Assembly: GCA_907164885.2 (NCBI GenBank)
Contig: OU015490.1
Span: 222,130,554 to 222,194,553 of the forward strand
Reading direction: 5' to 3'
Source of the DNA: Dolomedes plantarius
Taxonomy: Eukaryota; Arthropoda; Arachnida; Araneae; Dolomedidae
DNA: 64,000 nt
The position numbers and the translations under genes are program-made. This document shows, one piece after another, positions 1 through 10,789 of this stretch; positions within the stretch are counted from its first letter, which is position 1, and each line of letters begins with the position of its first letter. The notes below the pieces were generated by a model. That model did not search any database. It was not told the DNA's origin and was given only the letters and a program-made list of their open reading frames with translations.

Positions 1-974
1 AAACTGCGATTGCACTGTTATTATCTTTAGGAAACATCGGCGTATGAATACATGTAAGCTATTGCACACGTGGGAAGTAGTTATTTTTGCAGTTACGTTG
101 AGAAATCGAATCGCGATGCGAAATTCGAATGAGAGAATCGATTCTATAATTGGAAAATGTAAATATATTTAGCTATTGTAGATATTAACAGTATAATCGT
201 TTTAAGCATACAATATGTATCTGGAAAATAGTTATATTTTAAATTAATATTAATACAGATAGCAATTAATTGTTTAAAGATGAAATTAATTAAGTTAAGT
301 TAATAGCGGTTAAAATTCAGTTTTTAAATTTTAGAGTAATTAATTTTACATAGTGGCATTATGCCACACAAGCTCGATATGAGTTCGAAGAAGCAAACAT
401 GAGGGGTTGCGCATGCCGCGCTCCCAGTATAAAAGTCCCATAATAAATATATAAAAGTCCGTTGGCCAGCGACATGATATGCTCGGAGCTGAGCATAGGT
501 AGAACACCTATTCGCAGCAGCAATTCGCACTTTCATTTTAGAAAGCTATGAGTGGTGAATAGTCCGACCGTTTTAAGCACGAAAGTTTACTTGTAATAAT
601 GTGCGCTCAAATGTAACGTTTAACTTTTAAAATTTTTAACTTTAAGTATCAGTTAAGTAAAGTAACAATCAGTTAAGTAAAGTCCTGTAACTCTGGAGTT
701 AGAAATTAATAAAATTGTTTTGTTAACTCAAGCTGCAGTCTATGCTTATTGAAATGCTTTCAAGCAAAGACATGGAGCCTGCATGGAAACAATGGGGTTG
801 GTTTACACGTCTCAAGCCACTCCGACTACTGCCCGGCAAACATAAGAGCATTCTTTTCATAGATTAAATATTGTTTAAAAGTTTATAAAAGAGTTATGTC
901 TCCTCCATTGCTTCAGCTCAATACAGATAAAAGGAAGTCCTTTATTTTTATGGCCAATGCTCTACTAAACAGGT
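1..974. other. Gene-free AT-rich stretch with an LTR-like block
   Basis: No coding region is supported. Between about 330 and 772 the sequence resembles a retroelement LTR. It has two TATAAAAG-type boxes (428-435 and about 450), a GC-richer downstream segment and an AATAAA-type signal near 708. The sequence AAAGACA followed directly by TGGAGCC at about 768-780 could be an LTR end next to a primer-binding site. No second LTR and no retroelement ORF lies nearby, so this is only a candidate solo LTR. Confidence 0.2.
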
Positions 975-1978
975 ATACATTTCATCTTAAGTTTTGTCTG
1001 TAATGAAAATCGATATATAAATTTTAAATTATTAATTGATAAATTATTTACATGAATACTGTTTCTAGAAAAGCAGGTGAAATTTCTAAATATTTATATT
1101 TATTCAAACAGTATAATTAAAATATGTAAATGGGTTTTTCAGCAATTCTTAGTTAAGCCATTTACGGAGGATGAACTGTATAGTTATAAATTCCCTCTCC
1201 AGTTTCGTCTGAAGGGGAAAATTGATATTTGAAATCTAAATTTGAAATTAGATGTTTAAAAATTATTTACACGAATACTGTATCTAGAAATCAGAGGAAA
1301 TTTCTAATATATTACTTTTTTAATTGAGGCAGTTTAACTGAAATATGGAAATAGGTTTCTCAGTAGTTCATTGTTAAGCATTAACGAAGGCTTAACAAGC
1401 CTAGACATAGACATAGACATGATACATTAATGATGCACCAGAAAGCAGGGCTCCATATCCTCTGTATAGATATTTTTTGTGCCTATATTTCCGTTCTCAG
1501 GATTAAAAGAAAAGTATTGACTTGAAATTTAAAATAAATAAATAAATAATAATAATAATAATAACAAATAAATTTAATTAAAAATAATACTAATAATAGT
1601 AATAAATAAATAAGTAAATAAATATAATTTTGACAACTATTTAATGTGGCAGAGTTAACAAGCCTACCATAGGACCATAGGAAAATTGGTCAAACTGCAC
1701 TTGCTGTGCCACGCTCCCTAGTGCAGGCTTTCAGATAGTAAGTAGCGGGGAACCATCACTGCACAGAAAATTAAGTTAACATTTCATATTCAGTTTTGTC
1801 TGAAATTAAAATCGGTATCTAAATTTAAAATTATAAAATTAAAAATTATTTACACGAATACTGTATCTAAAAAATTCAGGTGAAATTTCTAAAATATTGC
1901 TTTTTTATTCAAACAATTTAATTAAAATATAGAAATGGGTGTCTCAGTATTTCTTATTCAAACCATTAACAAAACTTC
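975..1978 (+). repeat. Three diverged copies of a ~190 bp repeat
   Basis: Three direct copies lie at about 975-1165, 1195-1390 and 1780-1978. Shared landmarks in order are a TTTTGTCTGAAAT-like start, ATTTACACGAATACTGTATC, GTGAAATTTCTAAA, TTATTCAAACA and GAAATGGGT..TCAGTA. The copies differ by many substitutions, so the duplication is old. The spacer before the third copy contains a block at about 1640-1770 with mixed base composition and no recognised homology. Confidence 0.6.
1535..1625. repeat. AAT/AAAT simple repeat
   Basis: Runs of AAATAAAT and AATAATAAT with interruptions lie between the second and third copies of the 190 bp repeat. Confidence 0.8.
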
Positions 1979-1979
1979 A

Positions 1980-3142
1980 TAATTCAAATCATATTTCTTT
2001 TTTCTCCCACATAAAAGGCATATACGTATCCATCTTTTAATTTTGAATCCATTGTTAAATACAATGCGTTTCTTCACCATCTTCCCAAACGTGGGGTTTA
2101 ACGCATTGTTCTCATTGGTTTGTTCATTTTGCAGATGTTCAGAACGAAACTTTTTTTTAAAATTGTTTTTTATGAAATGCATTTATAATTTTCTTCCGAA
2201 AATAAATAATGATATTTTGTCGAAACGACATAAATCTTCCGTGATAAATGTATTCGTTTTCAATGCATCTTGAACGAAAACTGTTTCTGAAAGCCATTGT
2301 CAGTTTGAAAAATATAATTACACTTTGTACGATTTCGTCCCTTAAAAAATGCTCTTTTCATTTAACTAGTATTTTTAATTATACAAACTAAACAGTTCCA
2401 AGATGCTTATTCTCAAAGGAGTAACTTGCATTTGATAACAGCAGAATTGTTCACAAAAGAAGTGGAAAAGCGGGAATTGAAGATGAAAAACAATTGGAGA
2501 GATATACTTTTCTATTGGGACATTCTCAGAGAATCTCTAATAATTAAACTTTTCTACTCCCAAGATTGGTTACTTAACACTCCTTCAACTATACTTGAAA
2601 AGTTTTAATCATTAAGTTGCTTTCCCTCGGGGTAAAAACTGCAAAGATTGGAAAATAAATAAGCATACTTTTCAGCTTATTGTCGACAGTAAAAAGTTTT
2701 CAAAAGTAGTACATAATCATGAAAGTATTTTTAGACAGATAATTGCATAAAAATAATTATGTGCTAAAAGGAATGTTTTATTACTTCATATACTTAAGAC
2801 TTATGAAAACTTTAACGAACACCCTCGAGGAAAAAATAATTTTCATTAAAGATATTTTTCAGTGAGTAAATTTTTGTGAAGAAACTAGATTAGAAACTCT
2901 AATTAATTCAAAAAATTTAAATATATTTAAATTTGAATATCTTATCGAAAAATTCTCATTAATATTTTTCAATAATTCTTTTACACTGTACCATGTATTT
3001 TCCGTTAAGTAATCAGGTATTACGTCCCACAATTAGGTCTTGATTTTACTCCTCATATATAATTCAGTTGAGAGTAAAATTATTATCGTATCTAAATGAA
3101 AAATTCGGGTGCTCTCCATATAATAGAAAATAATTTTTAAAA
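1980..3142. other. AT-rich stretch, nothing recognised
   Basis: Short open frames occur on both strands but none resembles a known protein or has coding-like composition. I see no terminal repeats or tandem structure. Confidence 0.5.
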
Positions 3143-3364
3143 TTAACCCATTTAGGACCGCTGCATGTTTCCCTTATTGGAAATGCACAAAACAGTTTTT
3201 TAACATTTCTTAGAACATTAATTACACAAATAAGTTGTTTCCATAAAATTAAATTTATTTTTACGAGAGTTACAAAATGTTGCGTTTTCGCAACATCAGT
3301 CCAAAGCGGTATAAAAATTTGAAAAATATAAAAATTTAAAATAATAAATTTTTAAAAAAATTTT

Positions 3365-3604
3365 TTAATCTTTGAAACATTTCGCATGAAGAGGTACATT
3401 ACACTTATTACATACAATAATTGGTTGACTTTTGCAGTGTTTACATTTTTTTGTTTATTTTCACTATTTTTAGTAATAATATGACCCGTACGGTCTTTCC
3501 GAGTTTCGTTGAGAGTTAGATTTTGAATTGAAGATGGTCTTCCAATATGTGAAGTTTCAGGTAAAACAGAATTCATCTGCATATCATCAAGCCTTTTTAT
3601 CAAA
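3365..3604 (-). pseudogene. piggyBac transposase C-terminal remnant (cysteine-rich domain)
   Basis: The minus strand encodes the end of a piggyBac transposase. After one frameshift the last ~28 residues read KCKHCKSQPIIVCNKCNVPL followed by HAKCFKD and a stop. This is the CxxC...CxxC...H..C zinc-binding domain that binds the transposon ends in this family. The upstream part of the segment carries a typical basic linker with GHIITKNSENKQKK. Against the known family, the whole DDD catalytic core is absent. The call rests on the cysteine pattern and on its position inside TTAA-flanked TIRs. Confidence 0.8.
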
Positions 3605-3765
3605 GATATGGCTCTCTCAAAGATATAGATCTCTGAAACTCTAATAAACTTATTTTAGAATTCATTACATCCATGTAGAGTCTCTATTTTTCCCATACAA
3701 TATGGTCATTTTTCTTACTATATTGCTTACTTTTACATTTATTAGAAACAAATGTCGATTACACC

Positions 3766-4155
3766 TACAATGTCTTTAGGGGATTCGACATTTTCACAAA
3801 AAATATTCTCATCAATAGCTTCTTCATCCATCAAACCATCCGGATCTGGAGGGATAATGACGAATTATGGTTCATCATTAGCTTCTGTTGAGCACGATTC
3901 TGAAATATCATCATCATTCCGCTCTTGAAAATACTCCAATGACTTCCAATGTCAAAAATCGCTTTTTTCTAGAAACAAACTTATCCGAAATGCAAAAAAT
4001 ACAAATTTACTGCATAAAAAACTAGGCAGCACTAATAAATCACATTGGAAAGAAGTAATACACATTGGACTGATGTTGCGTTTTCGCAACATTTTTAAAA
4101 ATATGAATTGAGAAACATAAAAACAAAAATTATGATTTACCTGTTGAAGCCATTT
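3766..4155 (-). pseudogene. piggyBac transposase N-terminal remnant
   Basis: The minus strand from about 3960 to 3766 reads an acidic segment including DDDISESCSTEANDEP and IPPDPDGLMDEEAIDENIF. This is the acid-rich N-terminal region that piggyBac transposases carry before the catalytic domain. One in-frame TAA follows EP. Further upstream, an ATG at about 4153 reads MASTG and then GTAAAT, a possible 5' splice site, so the first exon may lie at 4140-4155. The intron is inference. The segment joins the C-terminal remnant after loss of roughly a kilobase of coding sequence. Confidence 0.55.
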
Positions 4156-4560
4156 TGTTGTTTAGTCTCTAGTAAACTCGGAACAAGCATCAAATCGGAA
4201 ATTTAACATGTGCTGCTATCTAAGGTTATTATTTGAAATTAGTCATTTTTTCCCTTTCAAAACACCAAAAAAAAACAATTTTTTGCAAGTGCTAAAAGCG
4301 GGCAAATGACGAAACAAAAAATTTATTATGATCAATTAAAGTATAGAGAATAAAATAAAAATGTTAATTCGGACGTACAAAACTTAGAACATGCGTTTAA
4401 AAAATACAGAAATTAATGTTGCGTTTTCTCAACGCCAGTCTTAAATGGGTTAATGCCCTGATATTTAAAAAAACTATCAATAAGTGGTTCTTCCTTCAAT
4501 ACATGACACTAACATTTTAATTTATATTTATATTGTGTATGCGTGTGTCCGTATATAAAT

Positions 4561-4670
<110 letters not shown>

Positions 4671-4671
4671 A

Positions 4672-6103
4672 CACTCATGGACAAAAAAATTAGCGCACCA
4701 AGAAGGAGTCGTCAAAATGAAACGAAATTTTACATACGTAATGACTACTCTGATATAAATAAATGATAAGAAAATCAAAGAAAAAGGATAATTTATTTCA
4801 GAGAAAAAGGCAAAAGAGCGGAGGAGTTAATACTCCGTTGGACCCCCTCTAGCAAGAATGCACGATGCGATACGATCGGGCATTGAGTCATACAAGTTCT
4901 GTATGATGTCTTGAGACATTTCGTTCCATATTTCTGTAACCTTGCCTCTAGTTCGTTCAAACTCGTGGGATGCCCAACCCGTCGACCCAAATCTCGTCCG
5001 AGATATGCTCGATTGGAGACAAATCTGGGGATCGGGCAGGCCAAGGAAGGGTAGTAACAGTGCGGAGGCAGTCTTGTGACACCCTTGCCGTATGAGGCCG
5101 AGCATTGTCTTGTTGAAAAATGGCTCCTGGGAGCCGTTGCATGAGTGGCAACACATGTGGTTGCAGGATTTCATGAACATACTGCTGGGCTGTCATGGTG
5201 CAACGGAACAATACTAGGGGTGACCGTGTATTGTAGGCAATGGCACCCCATACCATCACACCAGCTGTGGGAGCGATGTGTCGCTGTACAGCAAAGGCAG
5301 GATTGAAGCGTTCACCACGGGCTCTCCACACACGAACACGATTGTCATCACTGCCGAGATTGAATCTGGATTCGTCGCTAAAGACGACCTGGTTCCATTC
5401 CACTGCAGTCCAGTTTCCTCGTGCGCGGCAAAACTCCAAACGGAGGCGTCGATGGGTGGGCGTCAAGGGCAGCACACGTAATGGGCGCCGCGATACCAAC
5501 TATCCTTCAGCCAGGCGCCTTCGTATGGTTCGAGAAGACACATAGGCCCCTAGTGAATGTGCTACCTGTGCCTGGATGGCGGACGATGAAGCAGTTGGCT
5601 GTACGCGTGCATTTCTTACGATGTGGCGGTCTTCTCGAGGTGGTCTCGAGGTGGTCTTCTGTGGTGGTCTGTCGAGGGCGTCCTGAGCTTGGTCTTCGTG
5701 TACATGACATCTCTCGGGTCCACTGGTCCCAACACCTCCTCACAACACAATCAGAGCGGCCTAATTGACGAGCTACTCACCTAGCTGACCACCCAGCTTC
5801 CATCATCCAGACGATTCTCCCCCTCTCAAACTGCGACAACTGCTTATATTGTCTTCGAACACGGCGTAATGGCATGTCTATCTCAGCTCTCCCCTTTGTA
5901 AATGATTCAGCACACTAACAAGCTTTGGTTACCTGTTTTATACTCCACAGAGTGCGATGTTCAACGCCCTCTACCGGCTATACGTAATGCGCAATCACGC
6001 TTCATTTCTAATCATTTGCATATCTCCCCGACATGTACCTTCATTGCAAGTTTCGTTACAATCCCGCAATTATTTCTTGGTAAGCTAATTTTTTTGTCCA
6101 TGA

Positions 6104-6106
<3 letters not shown>
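4672..6106 (-). mobile_element. Tc1-like transposon A
   Basis: Terminal inverted repeats CACTCATGGACAAAAAAATT (left) and its complement (right, 6084-6106) bound a 1.4 kb element holding a minus-strand Tc1 transposase. TA lies at the left junction, and (TA)n tracts flank both ends (4603-4670 and 6109-6139), so the insertion went into a TA microsatellite. Size and layout are normal for a Tc1 element. The transposase is broken. Confidence 0.9.
4827..5876 (-). pseudogene. Tc1 transposase pseudogene (element A)
   Basis: Start ATG at 5876 reads MPLRRVRRQYKQLSQFERGR, the helix-turn-helix DNA-binding start of Tc1 transposases. An in-frame TGA follows near 5777. The catalytic part (about 5499-4957) is one open frame with FSDESRFNL (first D), QQDNARPHTA (second D) and SPDLSPIEH (E). 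I count 32 residues between the second D and the E, against 34 in Tc1 itself. Frames then shift near 5000, and the C-terminus reads NEMSQDIIQNLYDSMPDRIA and ends in ARGGPTEY. An 11-bp tandem duplication (GAGGTGGTCTC, about 5637-5660) explains one frameshift. The product would cut and paste its own element by a DDE reaction. As it stands it cannot be made. Confidence 0.88.
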
Positions 6107-6139
<33 letters not shown>

Positions 6140-6143
<4 letters not shown>

Positions 6144-6612
6144 CGGATTTTCCTGGGTTCTTTAGGATTGAATAAAATCTCCTCAGAAACTGCACAAAAA
6201 ATTAATTATATTCTTCTATAAATTCTTCAGGCGCATGCACAAATTCAAAGAGAAACACGTAAGAATTGTCTTCTATACAACAAAAAAATCTAAAAACACA
6301 AGTCAGGATACCAGAATCTTCAATACAATACACGTCTAATGCACTTTCAGCACTTTCAATTCTCAGTAGAAAAGAACGGAGTTCCAATGCCAATGTCAGG
6401 TATATTTATATACTTCAAAAGCCCCCCCCCCCGATCGGTCAGTCAGCTAGATATCTCTAGAAGCTTCCAGAAAGGTCTAGACGGCAAGTTGGCGACCATC
6501 TGGCGCCATATCGCCAAATTTGGCGGCCAAAATTAGTCACCAAATCCATCGCCAATTTGGCAATAACTCTCACATTTGGCTAGATTACCATAGACTCTTA
6601 AAATTCGTAACA

Positions 6613-6614
<2 letters not shown>
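6140..6614. other. Unassigned stretch with a palindrome
   Basis: No gene is supported. A 63-codon minus frame (6202-6393) is unlike any protein I know. Around 6480-6560 the sequence is rich in GGCGACC and GCCAAATT motifs and contains a perfect 14-bp palindrome, CGCCAAATTTGGCG (6512-6525). A similar TTTGGTCACCAAATTTTGG lies at about 7307-7325, possibly from the same degraded repeat. Confidence 0.35.
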
Positions 6615-6705
<91 letters not shown>

Positions 6706-6725
6706 TATATATATGTATATATATA
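6615..6725. repeat. (TA)n microsatellite
   Basis: About 110 bp of almost pure TA with a few interruptions near its right end. Confidence 0.97.
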
Positions 6726-7383
6726 CAAAAGAAAGGCCGTTTTCAGCTAAATTGGATTTGGGGCTTTTAAAAATAATATTTTGATATTTTGACTTCAGCT
6801 TTGAATTTGGATTTAGAAATATTTTTAATATTGGTAATTCAAATATACATCATTTTCAAAATACTTTAGGCTCCATGGTTTTTTTTGTGAGACTGTTTTT
6901 TTTAGTATGCTTAAAGGAGAATTATTTAGTATTGAATATATTTCGTATTTTATATTTAGTATTGAAATATAGTATATTGAGGATCTCAGATAGAAATTAT
7001 TTTCTAATAAGATAGAAATTATTCTCTTTGATTTCATTGTTTAGATCAGAGAGACTTCAAAATATTAAATTTATTTTCAAATGAAATTTAGAAATCAGCT
7101 AGATCTTTATTGATATATTGGGAAGGATTTTAAGTTAATCAAGCATCAATTGTCTTTTAAAATATACGTCCAGAAATTGAAAACAATATAAAATATATTT
7201 CATAACTGTAAAACTGCTTTAAAATATATTTTAGTCTAGCCCGTAATCTATTACACGAATTGAAATGAAACGAAACTCACCAGGATAATTTTAGTAGCAA
7301 TCTAAATTTGGTCACCAAATTTTGGAGTACGGGAAATCAGTCACTAAAATTGCAAGAAAATTGGGAGGTACCTTACCCCCGAG
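6726..7383. other. AT-rich stretch, nothing recognised
   Basis: There is no convincing ORF or repeat boundary. The end of the stretch repeats the TTTGGTCACC motif noted to its left. Confidence 0.4.
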
Positions 7384-7881
7384 GTTCTCAACCGGTGGGG
7401 CGGGGGGCACAATAAAATGAATCAAAGTGCAGCATATGGTATTATGCAGATGTTGGTAGAATAAAGTGCACTCTTATTCCGATTTTTACTCAAGACTTGC
7501 TTCATCAAAGGTTTCTAATCCAGGCAAGCAGTAGAAGCTAGCAGCGCTATACCTCTTTTAAATGTGATATATTTTACCTGTGTGATGTCTGCGAAAAGCT
7601 CAGTTTGTTAAACAAACAACTGAAGAGAAGAAATTGCAACCTTTTATCAAGTAAGGAGATTTTTACAGGAATTCTTGGAAAAGTCATACTCTATGCGTCA
7701 AATTGGACGTCGAGAATTCACCCAGTTACCCCCAGCGACAGCAGTTAGCGATGACTTCAAATATGATGAAATAACTGTGGGTGTGGATAATTTGAAACAG
7801 CTTCATAATTATATGGAAGTTCGTTTCTTTGATCTGGTGGCTAATAAGCAAAATTTTGTATCAAATTCAAGGTCAAGGTAG
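7384..7881 (+). pseudogene. hAT transposase fragment
   Basis: The left edge, GGTTCTCAACCGGTGGGG, resembles the inverted-repeat start of ZBED-type hAT transposons. From 7563 the plus strand reads CDIFYLCDVCEKLSLLNKQL, the 'LADIFEKLNxLNLQLQG' block characteristic of hAT transposases in animals. In another frame 7675-7881 reads an open segment including LHNYMEVRFFDLV, consistent with the following region. Frames are broken, the DNA-binding N-terminus and dimerisation C-terminus are absent, and I could not find the right end of the element. The family call rests on one short block and the terminal motif. Confidence 0.5.
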
Positions 7882-8813
7882 TTCTAGTTTACAGAGTACC
7901 TAGTACGCGCGAAGAGCGTACTTTAAGCTCCGAACGGATATGGATAAATTAAAATATGTAGTGAGTTTGCGAATTAAGATTTGCCAATAGACGACATAAT
8001 TTGGAAGAATGCGCTCGGTTGAAAGCCTGGATCGGTACCCGTCCTGGTTTAGAGACCGGCGTGTAAACGTCCGTTACCTTCAATGTAGTTACCTCTAATG
8101 TATGGTATTTTGTATCATATAATCAGTGGTGAATGATCCTTTAAGTCATTAGCCACAGGTTTAAGGTATCCGTACACCTTCGAGGGTGATTTTTTGAATT
8201 TTTTTGAATTTTGTCTTTTTATGCATTTTTTATAATAACATTTAAGTTAAAACTTGAAAAAATACATAAAAAATTTAGCTGTTACATTAAAATAATTTTT
8301 TCAGGGGGAAAAACTGGAAAAAATTGGTCAAAATTTGACATTCCGCATTGCATGGTAACTCAAAAAAAAACAAATATATTACCATTTTATAAATTGAAAA
8401 ATGAAGATAATAACTGTCTCTGGGGAATAGTCTATTCTCAAGATTGAACTATGTGTACCTCAAAGTTTGTAGCACTTAAAGTACTGATGTTCATAAAAAT
8501 CACTTAAAACTCATTGTCACTCGCAATTTATACCAATGTAAACAAAAAACTAATCAATCTGCAATCATGAGCATAGTCTATTCCCTTTATAAATATATAT
8601 AGATAAAGTATGCAAAATTTTAAGGCATTTTAAGCGTAACTTTTTATAATAGGATGTATTGCGTTAATAAAAACGAGGAAAATATTCATTTTGAGAAAAC
8701 GCTAAAAATAACTTTATAACACATTTCTTACTTTAAAAATAAATATTTTCGTATTAAAATCCACCATATTTATAAACTTCTCCCTCTTGGCTTTCTGCAA
8801 CACTTATTTTTTT

Positions 8814-9109
8814 TTACCTAAGGGCTCTGAGAATTTTCCTGCGTCTCTTTGAAACAGAAACAGAATGACGTATTAAATCATTCTTTCTAACGTTGTCTAA
8901 ATGCTTGTAGGCTTGCAACGTAAAAAATCCTGGATAACTAATATCCAACTTGTTAAAAACGTTCAGACAACCTTTATATCCATCATTAAATTCCAATACT
9001 GCATCATACGTTCCAAGTTTCATCATTTTCAAACAAACAAGTACCTCTTTTGGTAATCGTTGTCTTATTATGCCATTCAGGCATTCGTTTGCATTTTGTT
9101 TTACCGTGG
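8814..9109 (-). pseudogene. Kolobok/Mutator-like transposase, C-terminal fragment
   Basis: The minus strand from 9109 reads STVKQNANECLNGIIRQRLP, then KEVLVCLKMMKLGTYDAV. It continues through a block with FNDGYKGCLNVFNKL and PGFFTLQAY to a basic tail with SKRRRKILRALR. 'QNxNExxNxxIWxRxPK' followed by 'LGxYDAVxxFNDG' is the conserved C-terminal block of a transposase family common in arthropods and cnidarians. The preceding catalytic region is missing, and the sequence joins the N-terminal fragment about 40 bp away through a short non-coding junction. Confidence 0.65.
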
Positions 9110-9152
9110 AGACACTTACTCAAGAGTTCTCTTGAGCACAAATCTAAGTATA

Positions 9153-9347
9153 TTATTCTAAATCAAAAATTCTTATCCCAGATATGGCTGCATTAGTTTT
9201 ATCCGAGTCTAAAGCACTATCAACTTTTGACATTGTACAACTCGCAGTGCTTTGTACACCCTCATCTACACCATCGTTTTTGACATTTTTTGTAAAATGA
9301 TTTCCGTAACACTTGCGTTTTCGTTTTCTTCCAATACTTTTACCCAT
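9153..9347 (-). pseudogene. Kolobok/Mutator-like transposase, N-terminal fragment
   Basis: ATG at 9347 starts MGKSIGRKRKRKCYGNHFTK and ends after GIRIFDLE at a stop. Proteins of this family start with a basic MGxxxxRxRxxxGNxFTK motif and reach a conserved GNRIxDxE block before the zinc-binding and catalytic regions. Both landmarks are here and the frame stops just after them. An open frame extends upstream to 9545 without coding features, so I prefer the internal methionine. Confidence 0.6.
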
Positions 9348-9828
9348 TTTTACGAGAGAAAAGTAAGAAGTAAACGGATTTAAGAACTTTATAAAGCCAA
9401 TAAAAACCACGCGGTAAATCTGCAGATATGTAAACAATCGCTTTAGCAATATAAGTTTGTTACCAAGTTTAGGAATACAAGAGTAAACATTATGTTGCCA
9501 GATACGTTTCCAAATATTTATAAATCCCTTAATTTTTATTTCCAAGTATTTCCTTTCACGTATAACCCAATTTCAGCGTTAAATCTAAAAAAAGAACGAT
9601 GTAAACAAACATTTTAGCTTACTTCCGGTTTGCAGAATGACACTTCCGGTTGTAAAATTCTGCGACAAGTAATATTTAAATTGCTGTAATTCGGTTTCTA
9701 ATTAAGATAGAAACATAATTCAAACGGAATTTGAAAGATAAAAGATTAGGCTTTAATGTTATTGCAAAAAACAAAAAACGATATTTTGACCGAAAATGCC
9801 GTTTTAAAGGTGTACGGGTACCGTTTAA

Positions 9829-10789
9829 TGAGGAATATTTAAGCTCTGTGGTACAAAATATAAAACTAATATCATTTCTGCGTTATTCATAGCAGCAAGC
9901 TTCATACTCTGACAGCAACAACAATTTGTAAATGGCGTTACATAGAAGCAATTTCGTAATCAGATAATTCACTTCATTTTTAGTGTTTTAGAGAATGAGT
10001 CATTAGCTTAGCTTTAGTTGAATGGATGACTACTCAGACTTATCAAAGAGCAGATTTAGGCACGAAATTAATTTATTTTAAGTATTATTCACAGACCATG
10101 TTATTCACAGACATTCACAACAATATGTAAATTACACTTAATTGCTGTAAAAAAAGGGGGAAATGAATTTTCTGCAGTAATTTCATAAGCAGACAATATT
10201 TGCAGTTTTTTTTTCTGTGTGAAGAGAAATGTATTCAGTCGTTGACAACACATAAAAAGTAGAATATTTAGGCCAGTAAAGATTCCAACACAAACTTTAA
10301 AGTAAAAAGCGAAAATGAAATTTAAAGAAATACCCATTTCCTTTCGTCATGACAACAAAAATAACCTATAACTATTGTGAGAAATAAACAAATGATCCAT
10401 AAATATTGTGTTTAACGTATCACACGTTTTCAGCATTTCTTATAAAATTTCAAAGAACAATAAATGAGATTAAAATTACTTAGCAGTAAAACTTTTATTA
10501 GTATAGTAGATACAATGCTATTAAAACATCGTTGACTGGTAAACTCGTGTATTTACACTCAAATGTTGAAAGCAATTTAGAATAAATGAAAATAATATTG
10601 GAGAAATTTCTTATCAACTGGACACTACTTTTACTATGACCGGAATGAATTTCAGGCAAATCATCACATTGAATCATTTAAAGTGTGAATCTCAGATCCA
10701 TATATAAAGTAAACAAATTTCAGAAATAAATATTCCGTACTTTATTCCAAAATTTCAGTATTTTCCGGTGACTTGCGTATATCTATCTA
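9829..10789. other. AT-rich stretch, nothing recognised
   Basis: A 78-codon minus frame (10101-10337) is hydrophobic but has no recognisable domain and sits in low-complexity AT sequence. I see no repeats or regulatory motifs. Confidence 0.45.

Larger units (their letters stand above)
3147..4449 (-). mobile_element. Internally deleted piggyBac element
   Basis: The element is flanked by TTAA on both sides (3143-3146 and 4450-4453), the piggyBac target duplication. Its ends are inverted: the left reads CCCATTTAGGACCG and the right, reversed, CCCATTTAAGACTGG. A transposase reads on the minus strand, with an acidic N-terminal segment and the C-terminal cysteine-rich domain present and the catalytic middle missing. 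Three near-identical hairpins, ATGTTGCGTTTTCGCAACAT, lie near the ends (3277-3296, 4073-4092, and an imperfect one at about 4416-4434). At about 1.3 kb it is half the usual length for the family and would need an enzyme from elsewhere to move. Confidence 0.85.
8165..9824 (-). mobile_element. TTAA-flanked Kolobok/Mutator-like deletion derivative
   Basis: TTAA occurs at both borders (8161-8164 and 9825-9828). The ends are inverted: GGTATCCGTACACCTT on the left, and ACGGTACCCGTACACCTTT on the reversed right end. Inside, a minus-strand transposase N-terminus runs directly into its C-terminus, with the catalytic core deleted. The protein resembles arthropod predictions labelled 'Mutator-like transposase domain'. 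The TTAA target points to Kolobok or piggyBac instead. Boundaries are firm; the superfamily is not. Confidence 0.7.

Noticed and set aside
5240..5768. Plus-strand frames opposite Tc1 element A
   Set aside because: They are antisense to a recognisable transposase and show no domain of their own.
10101..10337. Hydrophobic 78-codon minus frame
   Set aside because: AT-rich chance frames often appear hydrophobic; no homology or context.
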